A DNA stretch of 29,102 nucleotides, taken from Dehalococcoidia bacterium (GTDB lineage: Bacteria; Chloroflexota; Dehalococcoidia; Dehalococcoidales; JAUXAE01). Positions 6,229-12,797 of this stretch are shown here, in pieces. Position 1 is the first letter of the stretch. The number at the start of each line of letters is the position of its first letter. The translations under genes and the position numbers were made by a program. The DNA lies in the NCBI GenBank assembly GCA_030665535.1, contig DAOUZU010000002.1, positions 1 to 29,102 of the forward strand, written 5' to 3'. Below the pieces are notes generated by a model that saw only the letters and a program-made list of their open reading frames with translations, had not been told where the DNA came from and did not search any database.

Positions 6229-6246
6229 CTGGCGGCCGGCCGCTAT

Positions 6247-6275
6247 TTGACTCCGGGCCGGGGCTATTGTATAAT
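6247..6275 (+). promoter_or_regulatory. Plus-strand promoter for the structured leader RNA
   Basis: TTGACT (6247-6252) is followed by exactly 17 bp and a perfect TATAAT (6270-6275). Transcription would start near 6282 and read into the structured RNA and the iron-sulfur enzyme module. Its -10 box overlaps that of the tRNA promoter on the other strand by two bases. Confidence 0.75.
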
Positions 6276-6294
6276 CCCGCAATCCTATTGTCAA
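6266..6294 (-). promoter_or_regulatory. tRNA promoter
   Basis: On the minus strand a perfect TTGACA (6289-6294), 17-bp spacer and TACAAT (6266-6271). Transcription would start near 6259, about 31 nt before the tRNA 5' end. Confidence 0.8.
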
Positions 6295-6508
6295 ACGAAA
6301 GGGGGGTGACCGCGGATGGCCTGGATGCTTCGTCTGTACTGTAACTGAGCTTGAGCCGCAAGGCTGAGTGCAGGTTCTGCACTCCTCTGCTCGAAGAGCG
6401 ACCGCCTCCAGGCAGCGCTGACTGATTGCCCCGGAGGTAATATGCCCTAGTATACCCTGGTAGTTAGGCCAACAGGCGATGGTCGTCTCTTTGACCGTCG
6501 CTTTTTTT
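6282..6508 (+). ncRNA. Structured leader or small RNA ahead of the iron-sulfur enzyme module
   Basis: A transcript from the 6247-6275 promoter would be about 227 nt long and contain no gene. Visible pairings are a long arm closed by GCCTGGA (6319-6325) with TCCAGGC (6407-6413), then CTTCG (6328-6332) with CGAAG (6392-6396). Inside that arm are AGCC-GCAA-GGCT (6354-6365), a 4-bp hairpin with a GNRA loop, and GAGTGCAG-GTT-CTGCACTC (6366-6384). It ends in a strong intrinsic terminator. It matches no riboswitch consensus I can recall. It may be an attenuator or riboswitch for the gene at 6540, or an independent small RNA of 6S-like size. The sequence alone does not decide. Confidence 0.5.
6476..6508 (+). 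terminator. Intrinsic terminator 31 bp before the double-cubane protein gene
   Basis: GCGATGGTC (6476-6484) pairs with GACCGTCGC (6493-6501) through 9 bp including one T-G pair, with an 8-nt loop and seven T residues at 6502-6508. An outer pairing of GCCAAC (6468-6473) with GTTGGC (6509-6514) encloses the whole hairpin and T run. Placement directly before a start codon suggests regulated readthrough or separate transcription of the gene. Confidence 0.85.
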
Positions 6509-6539
6509 GTTGGCTAAAAACTATTAAAGGAGCTATTAA

Positions 6540-7817
6540 ATGACCGCTGAAAACCGCCAGATGTGGGCCGAACTGGATATAGACCTCAAGCAGCATGACA
6601 CCCTCTTAAATGCCCTGGGGCCCATTTACCAGGATATATATCTTTCACAGCAGGGCCGCCCGGAGGGTATGGCCTTCTTTGATTTCGTCGTCGGCGATAT
6701 CCACGGCATCCGGGTGCATGAGCTAAGGCAGCACGCCAAGGAAGGCGGCAAGGTGGTGGGCACCTACTGCGTCTTCGTCCCCGAGGAGCTCTGCTGGGCG
6801 GCCGGGGCCATCCCCGTCGGCCTCTGCGCCGGTACCCAGTTCTCCGTACCGGTTGCTGAAGAGGTGCTACCGCGCAATACCTGCGCTCTGATAAAGTCCT
6901 CCTTTGGCTTCAAGCTGGGGCGCACCTGTCCCTATGTGCAGACCAGCCATCTCATCATCGGTGAGACTACCTGCGACGGCAAGAAGAAGATGTTCGAAAT
7001 CCTGGCCGAGCGGCACCCGGTACATGTCATGGAGGTGCCCCATAAGAAAACGGCACTATCCCGCGCCCTGTGGCAGGGCGAGGTGGCCGGCCTGAAGGAT
7101 GTCATCGAGGAGCTTACCGGCAACCGGATTACCGCCGCTAACCTGGCTCAGGCTACGAAGAGGGTGAACGCCAGGAGGCGGGCACTGCAGCGCCTGTATA
7201 ACCTGCGGAAGAAGCGGCCGGTGCCCATAAGCGGCAAGGACGCCTTGCTGGTGAGCCAGGTTTCTTTCTACGATGATGTTGACCGCAACACGCAGCAGAT
7301 TAATGCCCTCTGCGATGAGCTGGACAAGCGTGTCGCCGCCGGCGAGGGCGTTTTCCCGTCCGATGTCCCCCGCATCCTCATCTCCGGCAGCCCCATGGCC
7401 ATCCCCAACTGGAAGCTGCACCACCTTATTGAGAGCGCTGGGGCGGCCGTCGTCTGCGAGGAGTCCTGCATCGGCACACGCAACTTCAGTGACCTAGTGC
7501 CGGAAAACGGCGGCGGTCTTGATGAGCAGCTTACGGCCATCGCCGGGCGCTATATGAAGATTAACTGCGCCTGCTTTACCCCCAATGAGGGCCGTATTGA
7601 GGATATAGTCCGGCTGGCCAGGGAATATGAGGCGGACGGCGTGGTGCACTACAACCTCCAGTTCTGCCACACCTACGCCAACGAGGCAGCCCTGGTGGAG
7701 AAGGCCCTGGAGAAGGCGGGCATCCCCCTGCTACGCATAGAGACGGACTACAGCGACGAGGACGCCGGTCAGCTGAGGACGCGTATAGACGCTTTCCTTG
7801 AGGTGATAGGGGCTTGA
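6540..7817 (+). CDS. 2-hydroxyacyl-CoA dehydratase family protein, double-cubane type
   Basis: The 425-residue protein belongs to the HgdB/FldC/BcrC family (2-hydroxyglutaryl-CoA dehydratase D-component fold). Cysteines likely to bind iron-sulfur clusters include Cys77 (GTYCVFVPEEL), Cys115 (NTCALIKS), Cys130 (GRTCPY) and Cys145 (TTCDGKKKM), with later ones in ESCIGTRNF and INCACFTP. True dehydratases and benzoyl-CoA reductases need two such subunits. Here there is only one, followed directly by its activase, the arrangement of YjiM/YjiL and of the double-cubane cluster proteins described in Carboxydothermus, whose clusters reach very low potential. Its physiological substrate is therefore open. 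The start has AAAGGAG 7 nt upstream. The stop overlaps the activase start. Confidence 0.88.
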   Translation: MTAENRQMWAELDIDLKQHDTLLNALGPIYQDIYLSQQGRPEGMAFFDFVVGDIHGIRVHELRQHAKEGGKVVGTYCVFVPEELCWAAGAIPVGLCAGTQFSVPVAEEVLPRNTCALIKSSFGFKLGRTCPYVQTSHLIIGETTCDGKKKMFEILAERHPVHVMEVPHKKTALSRALWQGEVAGLKDVIEELTGNRITAANLAQATKRVNARRRALQRLYNLRKKRPVPISGKDALLVSQVSFYDDVDRNTQQINALCDELDKRVAAGEGVFPSDVPRILISGSPMAIPNWKLHHLIESAGAAVVCEESCIGTRNFSDLVPENGGGLDEQLTAIAGRYMKINCACFTPNEGRIEDIVRLAREYEADGVVHYNLQFCHTYANEAALVEKALEKAGIPLLRIETDYSDEDAGQLRTRIDAFLEVIGA

Positions 7818-8557
7818 ACAGCGCCGGGCTGGATGTCGGCTCAAGGACTGTCGCCCTGGTTCTTTATGACGGCGGGGTGGTGGACTCGGCCGTAGTGGAT
7901 ACCGGCATCCGGCCACTTGAGCGCTGCCGGCAGCTCCTGGCCGGAAAAAGCTACCGGCGGCTCGTGGTCACCGGCTATGGCCGCCACCTGGTGGCGCCGG
8001 TGCTGGGTGGGGACCTGGTCTCCGAGATTGGCGCCTATGCCCGCGGCGCCGGCCACCTCTACCCGGATTGCGGCACGGTGATTGACATCGGCGGCCAGGA
8101 CTCCAAGGCCATCGCCCTGGACGAAAACAGCCGGGTGCGCCGCTTTGAGATGAACGACCGCTGTGCCGCCGGCACCGGCCGCTTTCTGGAGGTGATGGCC
8201 GCTACCCTGGAGCTTGAGATAGGCGAGTTGGGCGGTTTCGCTCTTACCGCCTCCGGAAGCGTTACCATTAATAGCCTGTGCACTGTCTTTGCCGAATCGG
8301 AGGTCGTCTCTCTCATCGCCCGCGGGGAGGAGGCTTCCGCCATCGCCCAGGCTCTGCACCAGGCGGTGGCTACCCGCGTGGCTGTCATGGTGCGCCGGGT
8401 GGGGCTCAAGGAGAGGGTCGTCTTCGCCGGCGGCGCCGCCCGCAATGGCTGTCTCAAGCGGTTGCTGGGTGATAAACTGGGTGTTGATATTACCGTCCCC
8501 GGGCAGCCGCAGCTGGTCGGTGCCCTGGGAGCGGCCCTTATGGCCGGAAATCCGTAG
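7814..8557 (+). CDS. BadF/HgdC-type ATP-dependent activase (reductase) of the double-cubane protein
   Basis: This 247-residue member of the ASKHA ATPase fold transfers single electrons at low potential to its partner iron-sulfur enzyme, driven by ATP hydrolysis. Seen are the phosphate-1 motif GLDVGSRTVALVL (5-17), DIGGQDSKAI (91-100), MNDRCAAGTGRFLE (113-126) and the phosphate-2 region VVFAGGAARN near residue 205. Cys117 (NDRCAAG) and Cys156 (INSLCTVF) are the two ligands that each subunit of the homodimer gives to a bridging 4Fe-4S cluster in HgdC. The start is TTG overlapping the upstream TGA, which implies translational coupling to the gene at 6540. The length is normal for single-domain activases. 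Confidence 0.92.
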   Translation: MNSAGLDVGSRTVALVLYDGGVVDSAVVDTGIRPLERCRQLLAGKSYRRLVVTGYGRHLVAPVLGGDLVSEIGAYARGAGHLYPDCGTVIDIGGQDSKAIALDENSRVRRFEMNDRCAAGTGRFLEVMAATLELEIGELGGFALTASGSVTINSLCTVFAESEVVSLIARGEEASAIAQALHQAVATRVAVMVRRVGLKERVVFAGGAARNGCLKRLLGDKLGVDITVPGQPQLVGALGAALMAGNP

Positions 8558-8583
8558 GTAAAGACGAACTGACGGAGGCAAAA

Positions 8584-8937
8584 ATGACGAAGATAGCGGA
8601 CGCTGGCACCGTACTGTTTATTTCAGCAGAGTTCCTGGGGCAGGGGGGTGAGCCGCTGGGCAGCCTGCTGATGCACAGCTTTCTGAATACGCTGGGTGGC
8701 CTGACAGAGAGGCCGGAGAGCATAATATTTATGAATAGCGGCGTCAAGCTGGTGGCTGAAGGCTCGGCGGTGCTGGGGGAGTTGCGGCAGCTGGAGAGCC
8801 AGGGGGTGGAGATTATGGCCTGCGGCACCTGTCTTTCGCGCTTGAAATTAACGGAAAACCTGGCGGTGGGCAGTATCTCCAATATGTACACCCTGGCCGA
8901 TACCATGCTCAAGGCGGGGAAGGTAATCGCCCTCTAG
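8584..8937 (+). CDS. YedF/DsrE-like sulfur or selenium metabolism protein
   Basis: The 117-residue protein corresponds to the DsrE-like C-terminal domain of YedF, named a selenium-metabolism protein: SAEFLGQGGEPLGSLLMHSF (14-33), IIFMNSGVKL (47-56), EGSAVL, then GVEIMACGTCLSRL (74-87) with Cys80 and Cys83. The N-terminal TusA-like domain of full YedF is absent. It follows the activase by 26 nt with GGAGG before its ATG, so the three genes form one unit. Proteins of this fold handle sulfane sulfur; here the role may be sulfur supply or redox support for the double-cubane protein, which is inference. Its TAG stop shares bases with a minus-strand stop. Confidence 0.8.
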   Translation: MTKIADAGTVLFISAEFLGQGGEPLGSLLMHSFLNTLGGLTERPESIIFMNSGVKLVAEGSAVLGELRQLESQGVEIMACGTCLSRLKLTENLAVGSISNMYTLADTMLKAGKVIAL

Positions 8938-9134
8938 GAGTAAGTCTCTACCTCGTCGTCGCAGTATATGGCTACCTCGGCATTGCTGATGGTTACCAAG
9001 CCGTCGAGCAGCTATTCCACGACAGGCTTGACAGCTCTCCCTCGTAGCTTGCGCCAATCCGCTATCGTGCCCAGTTTTAACCAAGCATTATCGCATAGAG
9101 GATATTGTACCAAAGAACTAATACTACCGGTCAT
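8934..9134 (-). pseudogene. Broken small gene with an internal amber stop, unknown function
   Basis: On the minus strand a 66-codon frame from ATG at 9134 reads like real protein (DNAWLKLGTIADWRKLRG, then RAVKPVVE). It is interrupted by TAG at 9012-9014 and continues LLDGLVTISNAEVAIYCDD to a TAG at 8934-8936. The frame on both sides of the amber codon has a natural amino-acid makeup, which the other frames of this spacer lack. I do not recognise the family. It is most simply a point-mutated gene; the call rests on sequence texture only. The final stop overlaps that of the YedF-like gene tail to tail. Confidence 0.35.
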
Positions 9135-9236
9135 CAGCCTTGACGCTGGCCTCAGGCTTTTGTTAGACTTTCACCGTTGTGGTAATGGAAAAAAGAAAAC
9201 CCGTCTACAAAGCTAAGTAGCGGGAAGGGGAACTAT

Positions 9237-10091
9237 ATGGAAATTAAACAAGTTGGTGTTGTTGGCGCCACGGGGGTGATGGGCTCCGGTATAGTGCAGC
9301 TCTGCGCCCAGTCCGGCTATCAGGTGCTGGGCTATTCCCGGACTGAGGAAAAGGCCCAGAAGGCCCTGGCTCAGATAGATGGCTTTCTCAGCCACAGCGT
9401 CAGCAAGGACAAGATAACGGAAGCTGAGAAGGAAGCGGTGCTGGGCAGAATCAAATACACACAGCGGCTGGAGGATTTCTCCGGTTGTGACCTGGCTATT
9501 GAGAGCGCTATTGAGGATATGGAGCTTAAGAAGCAGCTCTTTGCCGAGTTGGATAAAATCTGCCCGACGCAAGCAATATTGGCCACCAATACCTCGTCGC
9601 TGTCTATCATAGATATAGCCATGGCCACGGGCCGGCCCAACATGGTGCTGGGGCTGCACTTCTTCAACCCGGCGCCGGTGATGAAGCTGATGGAGGTGGT
9701 TAATACCATTGCCACCAGCGACGAAACCATGGATGTCGGCAAGGCCTTCGGCCAGTCGCTGGGCAAGACGGTGGTTGTCGCCAGGGACTCCCCCGGCTAC
9801 ATAGTCAACACCCTGATGGTGCCTTATCTACTGAACGCCACCCGCATGCTGGACAGGGGCCTGGCCACCAGGGAGGATATAGACACCGCCATTGCGCTGG
9901 GCCTCAACTACCCGATGGGACCGCTGGCCCTTTGTGACTTCATCGGCCTGGACGCCCTTCTCTTCGTGGCCAACGTGATGTACGAGGAGTCCAAGGACTT
10001 GCAGTATGCCGCCCCGCCACTTCTTAGGAAGATGGTCACCGCCGGCTGGCTGGGGCGCAAGACGGGCAAGGGCTTCTACGAGTACAAGTAG
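9237..10091 (+). CDS. hbd: 3-hydroxybutyryl-CoA (3-hydroxyacyl-CoA) dehydrogenase
   Basis: A 284-residue NAD-dependent dehydrogenase that interconverts 3-hydroxyacyl-CoA and 3-oxoacyl-CoA in the cytoplasm. The Rossmann loop reads VGVVGATGVMGSGI (6-19). NTSSLSI (about 118-124) carries the catalytic Ser, LHFFNPAP (about 139-146) the catalytic His, and DSPGYIVN (about 182-189) the conserved Asn. The all-alpha dimer domain follows, with NYPMGPLALCDFIGLD and the usual GRKTGKGFYEY end. Length fits the single-domain Hbd/PaaH type. GGAAGGGGA lies ahead of the ATG. It stands alone, so it may serve butyrate-type fermentation or fatty- or aromatic-acid oxidation; the PaaK-like ligase at 381-1658 might feed the same kind of pathway. 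Confidence 0.95.
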   Translation: MEIKQVGVVGATGVMGSGIVQLCAQSGYQVLGYSRTEEKAQKALAQIDGFLSHSVSKDKITEAEKEAVLGRIKYTQRLEDFSGCDLAIESAIEDMELKKQLFAELDKICPTQAILATNTSSLSIIDIAMATGRPNMVLGLHFFNPAPVMKLMEVVNTIATSDETMDVGKAFGQSLGKTVVVARDSPGYIVNTLMVPYLLNATRMLDRGLATREDIDTAIALGLNYPMGPLALCDFIGLDALLFVANVMYEESKDLQYAAPPLLRKMVTAGWLGRKTGKGFYEYK

Positions 10092-10109
10092 GCTTATCGG
10101 CAGCGGTGC

Positions 10110-10271
10110 TCAGCGCTTCTCGTATTCGCGGCAGTAGGTTACATTGGGCCGCTCCGGCACGCGGCAGGCGCCGCGCCAGTTCCAGCGGCAGCTGTCGCAC
10201 AGGATGACGTTCATACCCAGCGCCCTCTTGATTCTGAGGCGGATACGGTGTCCTAACGGAGGCCTTTCCAT
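10110..10271 (-). CDS. 53-residue four-cysteine protein, probably leaderless
   Basis: This short minus-strand gene encodes a basic N-terminus (MERPPLGHRIRLRIKRA) followed by CDSCRWNWRGACRVPERP and TYCREYEKR. Its Cys25, Cys28, Cys36 and Cys47 could bind a metal or a small iron-sulfur cluster. The compact four-Cys arrangement and good codon use support a real gene; I recall similar small unnamed proteins in Dehalococcoidia but cannot name a family. A perfect TATAAT lies 6 bp before the ATG, so the mRNA would begin at or next to the start codon. It lies between hbd and corA and is transcribed away from corA. Confidence 0.65.
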   Translation of the reverse strand: MERPPLGHRIRLRIKRALGMNVILCDSCRWNWRGACRVPERPNVTYCREYEKR

Positions 10272-10277
10272 ACCTAA

Positions 10278-10283
10278 ATTATA
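10278..10283 (-). promoter_or_regulatory. -10 box of the 53-residue Cys-rich protein
   Basis: TATAAT on the minus strand with its last base at 10278, 7 bases from the ATG at 10271. No good -35 box is seen at the usual distance. Confidence 0.5.
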
Positions 10284-10315
10284 GCAAATCGGGTGTTATT
10301 AAGCTAAAAATGTGC

Positions 10316-10321
10316 TAGAAT
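10316..10321 (+). promoter_or_regulatory. -10 box for corA
   Basis: TAGAAT on the plus strand in an AT-rich stretch; the -35 region (TGTTAT near 10294) is weak. The predicted start near 10328 would give a leader of about 30 nt to the ATG at 10358, or almost none to the TTG at 10331. Confidence 0.4.
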
Positions 10322-10357
10322 AGGGAAATTTTGAGCTACGGCAAGGACGGCGTCGCT

Positions 10358-11305
10358 ATGGCCATCACACCAGATGAGAAGAAGGCGGAACTGAATATTA
10401 AGACGCTGACCTGGGGCAAGCTCACCTGGATAAATATAGAACGGCCCACGGAGAAGGAAACCAAGTACCTGGCCGAGCACTACCCCTTCCATCCCCTGGA
10501 CCTGGACGATGTCCTCAGCCGGCAGCAGCGCCCCAAGATAGATCAGTACGAGGACTATCTTTTCCTGGTGCTGCACTTTCCCATCTTCAATAAAGAGCTG
10601 CGGGTAACGACCTCCAGCCAGCTATCGGTATTCATCGGCAAGAACTACTTGATTACCCTGCACAGCGGCGAGCTCAAGCCGCTGGTCAAGCTGTTCCGCG
10701 AGTGCCAGATTAAGGATGAGTTCTGCCAGCAGCATTTCGGCTCCGGTTCCGGTTTCCTGCTTTACCGCATTGTCGACAGGCTTGTGGACTACTCCATTCC
10801 CATCACCAACAAGATGATGTTTAACGTTGAGGAGGTTGAGGACGAGATCTTCTCCAGCCAGAAGAAGGACACCGTCCGGGAAATCTCCATGCTGCGGCGG
10901 GATGTTATATCCTTCCGTCGCATAGTATGGCCGATGCGGGCCGTTATCGGCGGCCTGGAGCCCAGGGTGCGCCGCTTCAGCGACCGGGATATGTCCGTAT
11001 ATTTCGGTGATGTTATAGACCATATGGACAAGATATGGGACGCCCTGGACGAGTATAAGGAGATTATCGAAGGCTTGAGTTCAACCTATGACTCGCTGTC
11101 CTCACACCGCACCAACGAGGTGATCCGCCTGCTGACGGTGATAGCCATCGTCCTGTTGCCCATCACTGTCGTCGCCAGTATTTACGGGATGAACATCACG
11201 CTGCCGTTTCAGGATTCGGATTTCGCCTTCATCTTCGTGGTCATTATGATGGCCGCCATTATCGGCGGCATCCTCTTTATCTTACGCCGTCTCCGTGTTA
11301 TCTGA
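10358..11305 (+). CDS. corA: CorA-family magnesium/divalent metal transporter
   Basis: The protein has the CorA layout: a long cytoplasmic alpha/beta N-terminal domain, then two C-terminal membrane helices. The signature YGMN closes the first helix (VIAIVLLPITVVASIYGMN), and a second helix ends in the basic tail RRLRVI. Members form pentamers that let Mg2+ and sometimes Co2+ or Ni2+ into the cell. The frame opens at TTG 10331, but the ATG at 10358 gives the family-like N-terminus MAITPDEKKAELNIKTL (315 residues); no strong ribosome site separates the two. The gene heads a plus-strand run that continues to valS. Confidence 0.93.
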   Translation: MAITPDEKKAELNIKTLTWGKLTWINIERPTEKETKYLAEHYPFHPLDLDDVLSRQQRPKIDQYEDYLFLVLHFPIFNKELRVTTSSQLSVFIGKNYLITLHSGELKPLVKLFRECQIKDEFCQQHFGSGSGFLLYRIVDRLVDYSIPITNKMMFNVEEVEDEIFSSQKKDTVREISMLRRDVISFRRIVWPMRAVIGGLEPRVRRFSDRDMSVYFGDVIDHMDKIWDALDEYKEIIEGLSSTYDSLSSHRTNEVIRLLTVIAIVLLPITVVASIYGMNITLPFQDSDFAFIFVVIMMAAIIGGILFILRRLRVI

Positions 11306-11323
11306 TGTAAGCCGCTGGGTCAT

Positions 11324-11989
11324 ATGAACGTTTCTTACAGGTTCGTCGTCATCGCCGCCGTTTTCGTCACCACCCTTATTACGGCCAACCTCATCGCCGT
11401 CAAGCTGGTGGATTTTGGCTCCGTGGTACTGCCGGCGGCCATAATCGTTTTTCCCTTAAGCTATATCTTCGGTGACATCCTAACTGAGGTCTACGGCTTC
11501 CGCCTGGCGCGCCGCGTCATCTGGCTGGGCTTTGTCTGCAACCTTATCTTCGTCGCCTTCGTCTGGTTGGGGGGGCTGCTACCGTCGGCCTCTCTCTGGG
11601 AGGGTCAGGCCGCCTACGAGACCATCCTGGGCTACGTGCCGCGCATCCTGCTGGCCTCGTTCGCCGGTTATCTGGTGGGCGAGTTCGCCAACTCCTATAT
11701 ACTGGCTAGGATGAAGGTATGGACGAAAGGGCGCTGGCTGTGGACGCGTACTATTGGCTCTACGGTGGTCGGCCAGGGGCTGGACTCGGCCATCTTCATA
11801 ACGGTGGCCTTCGCCGGCACGCCCGCCTTTGCGCCGGTGATTATCCTCTACCACTGGCTGGCCAAGACGGCCATTGAGGTCGCCGCCACTCCCTTCACCT
11901 ACGCCGCCGTAAAGTACCTGAAGGGCAAGGACGCCGTTGACGCTTACGACTACCAGACCAACTTCAACCCTTTTGCCGTCGCCGATTAA
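11324..11989 (+). CDS. yhhQ: YhhQ-family queuosine precursor transporter
   Basis: This 221-residue integral membrane protein has about six hydrophobic segments, beginning with FVVIAAVFVTTLITANLIAV (about 7-26). The family hallmark FPLSYIFGDILTEVYGF (43-59) follows, with FANSY and GSTVVGQGLDSAIFITVAF further on. YhhQ/QueT-like carriers (PF02592) import 7-cyano- or 7-aminomethyl-7-deazaguanine for the tRNA modification queuosine. The gene is 18 nt after corA and shares its direction. No queuosine gene is next to it, so the substrate is by family only. Confidence 0.9.
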   Translation: MNVSYRFVVIAAVFVTTLITANLIAVKLVDFGSVVLPAAIIVFPLSYIFGDILTEVYGFRLARRVIWLGFVCNLIFVAFVWLGGLLPSASLWEGQAAYETILGYVPRILLASFAGYLVGEFANSYILARMKVWTKGRWLWTRTIGSTVVGQGLDSAIFITVAFAGTPAFAPVIILYHWLAKTAIEVAATPFTYAAVKYLKGKDAVDAYDYQTNFNPFAVAD

Positions 11990-12011
11990 CCGCTAAAAAA
12001 CCGGAGGGACG

Positions 12012-12782
12012 ATGAAGATCCGCTTCCTGGGGGCGCACAACACGGAATCAAAGACGACCAGGCTCTTGAGCATAGTGGTTGACGGCCGGCTGGCGCTGGA
12101 CGCCGGCGGCCTGACCGGCGGCCTCACTTTCGACGAGCAACTCGGTCTGAAGGTCGTCCTGCTGACCCACTCCCACTACGACCACATCCGGGACATACCC
12201 ATGCTGGCCATGAACTTCTATCTCAGGGAGTCGGGCGTGGATATCTACGCCACGGCCTCCGTCCGGGAAGCCCTGGCGAACTACCTGCTCAACGGTCAGC
12301 TCTACCCCAGGTTCCTGGAGACGCCGAAGGGGCAACCGGCGGTCAGGTTTCATCCCGTTGTGCCTTATCAGGAGATGGCCATTGAGGGTTATGGCGTTAT
12401 CGCCGTGCCCACAAACCATGCCGTGCCCACTGTCGGCTACCAGCTTACTTCGGCCGCCGGCCGGTCCTTATTCTACAGTGGCGATACCGGCCCCGGCCTT
12501 GCGGAATGCTGGCGGCATATCTCCCCGGAGCTGCTGATAATAGAGGTTACCGCCTCCAGCAGATACACTGATTTTGGCCGGAAGTCCAAGCACCTTACCC
12601 CTGACCTGCTGCGCGATGAGCTTATTGGTTTCAGGGAGATAAACGGCTACCTGCCCAGGGTGCTGACGGTGCATATGAACCCCGACCTGGAGAAAGAGAT
12701 TGAGGCCGAGATTGCCGCCCTGGCCGTCGAGCTGGACTGCTCAATTGAGCTGGCTGGTGAGGGCTGGGAGCTTGAACTCTAG
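12012..12782 (+). CDS. MBL-fold metal-dependent hydrolase
   Basis: A 256-residue metallo-beta-lactamase-fold protein. The metal-binding motif is HSHYDHIRD (about 53-61), with a further His in TNHAVPTVGY, Asp in FYSGDTGPG, and a late His in LTVHMNPDLE, as in the RNase Z and cyclic-nucleotide phosphodiesterase branches. GGAGG precedes the ATG. The next gene encodes a Mut7-C nuclease, so an RNA- or nucleotide-linked role is possible. The substrate is not identifiable from sequence. Confidence 0.85.
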   Translation: MKIRFLGAHNTESKTTRLLSIVVDGRLALDAGGLTGGLTFDEQLGLKVVLLTHSHYDHIRDIPMLAMNFYLRESGVDIYATASVREALANYLLNGQLYPRFLETPKGQPAVRFHPVVPYQEMAIEGYGVIAVPTNHAVPTVGYQLTSAAGRSLFYSGDTGPGLAECWRHISPELLIIEVTASSRYTDFGRKSKHLTPDLLRDELIGFREINGYLPRVLTVHMNPDLEKEIEAEIAALAVELDCSIELAGEGWELEL

Positions 12783-12797
12783 CCGTGGGGGTGGGCG

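Noticed and set aside
6299..6318. GGGGGGTGACCGCGG resembles the T-box core AGGGTGGNACCGCG.
   Set aside because: The core is not exact, no specifier stem fits between the promoter and this place, and the terminator lies about 160 nt away instead of directly after it.
6433..6450. GGAGGTAAT followed by ATG CCC TAG, a two-codon reading frame with a good ribosome site inside the leader RNA.
   Set aside because: Too short to be judged as a leader peptide, and the ribosome site pairs with TACC further on in the same RNA.
7841..8581. A 246-codon minus-strand frame opposite the activase gene.
   Set aside because: Shadow frame; the plus-strand activase has all family motifs.
9012..9014. Pyrrolysine insertion at the in-frame TAG of the broken gene.
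   Set aside because: The same frame ends in TAG, many window genes such as valS use TAG as stop, and no pyl genes are visible.
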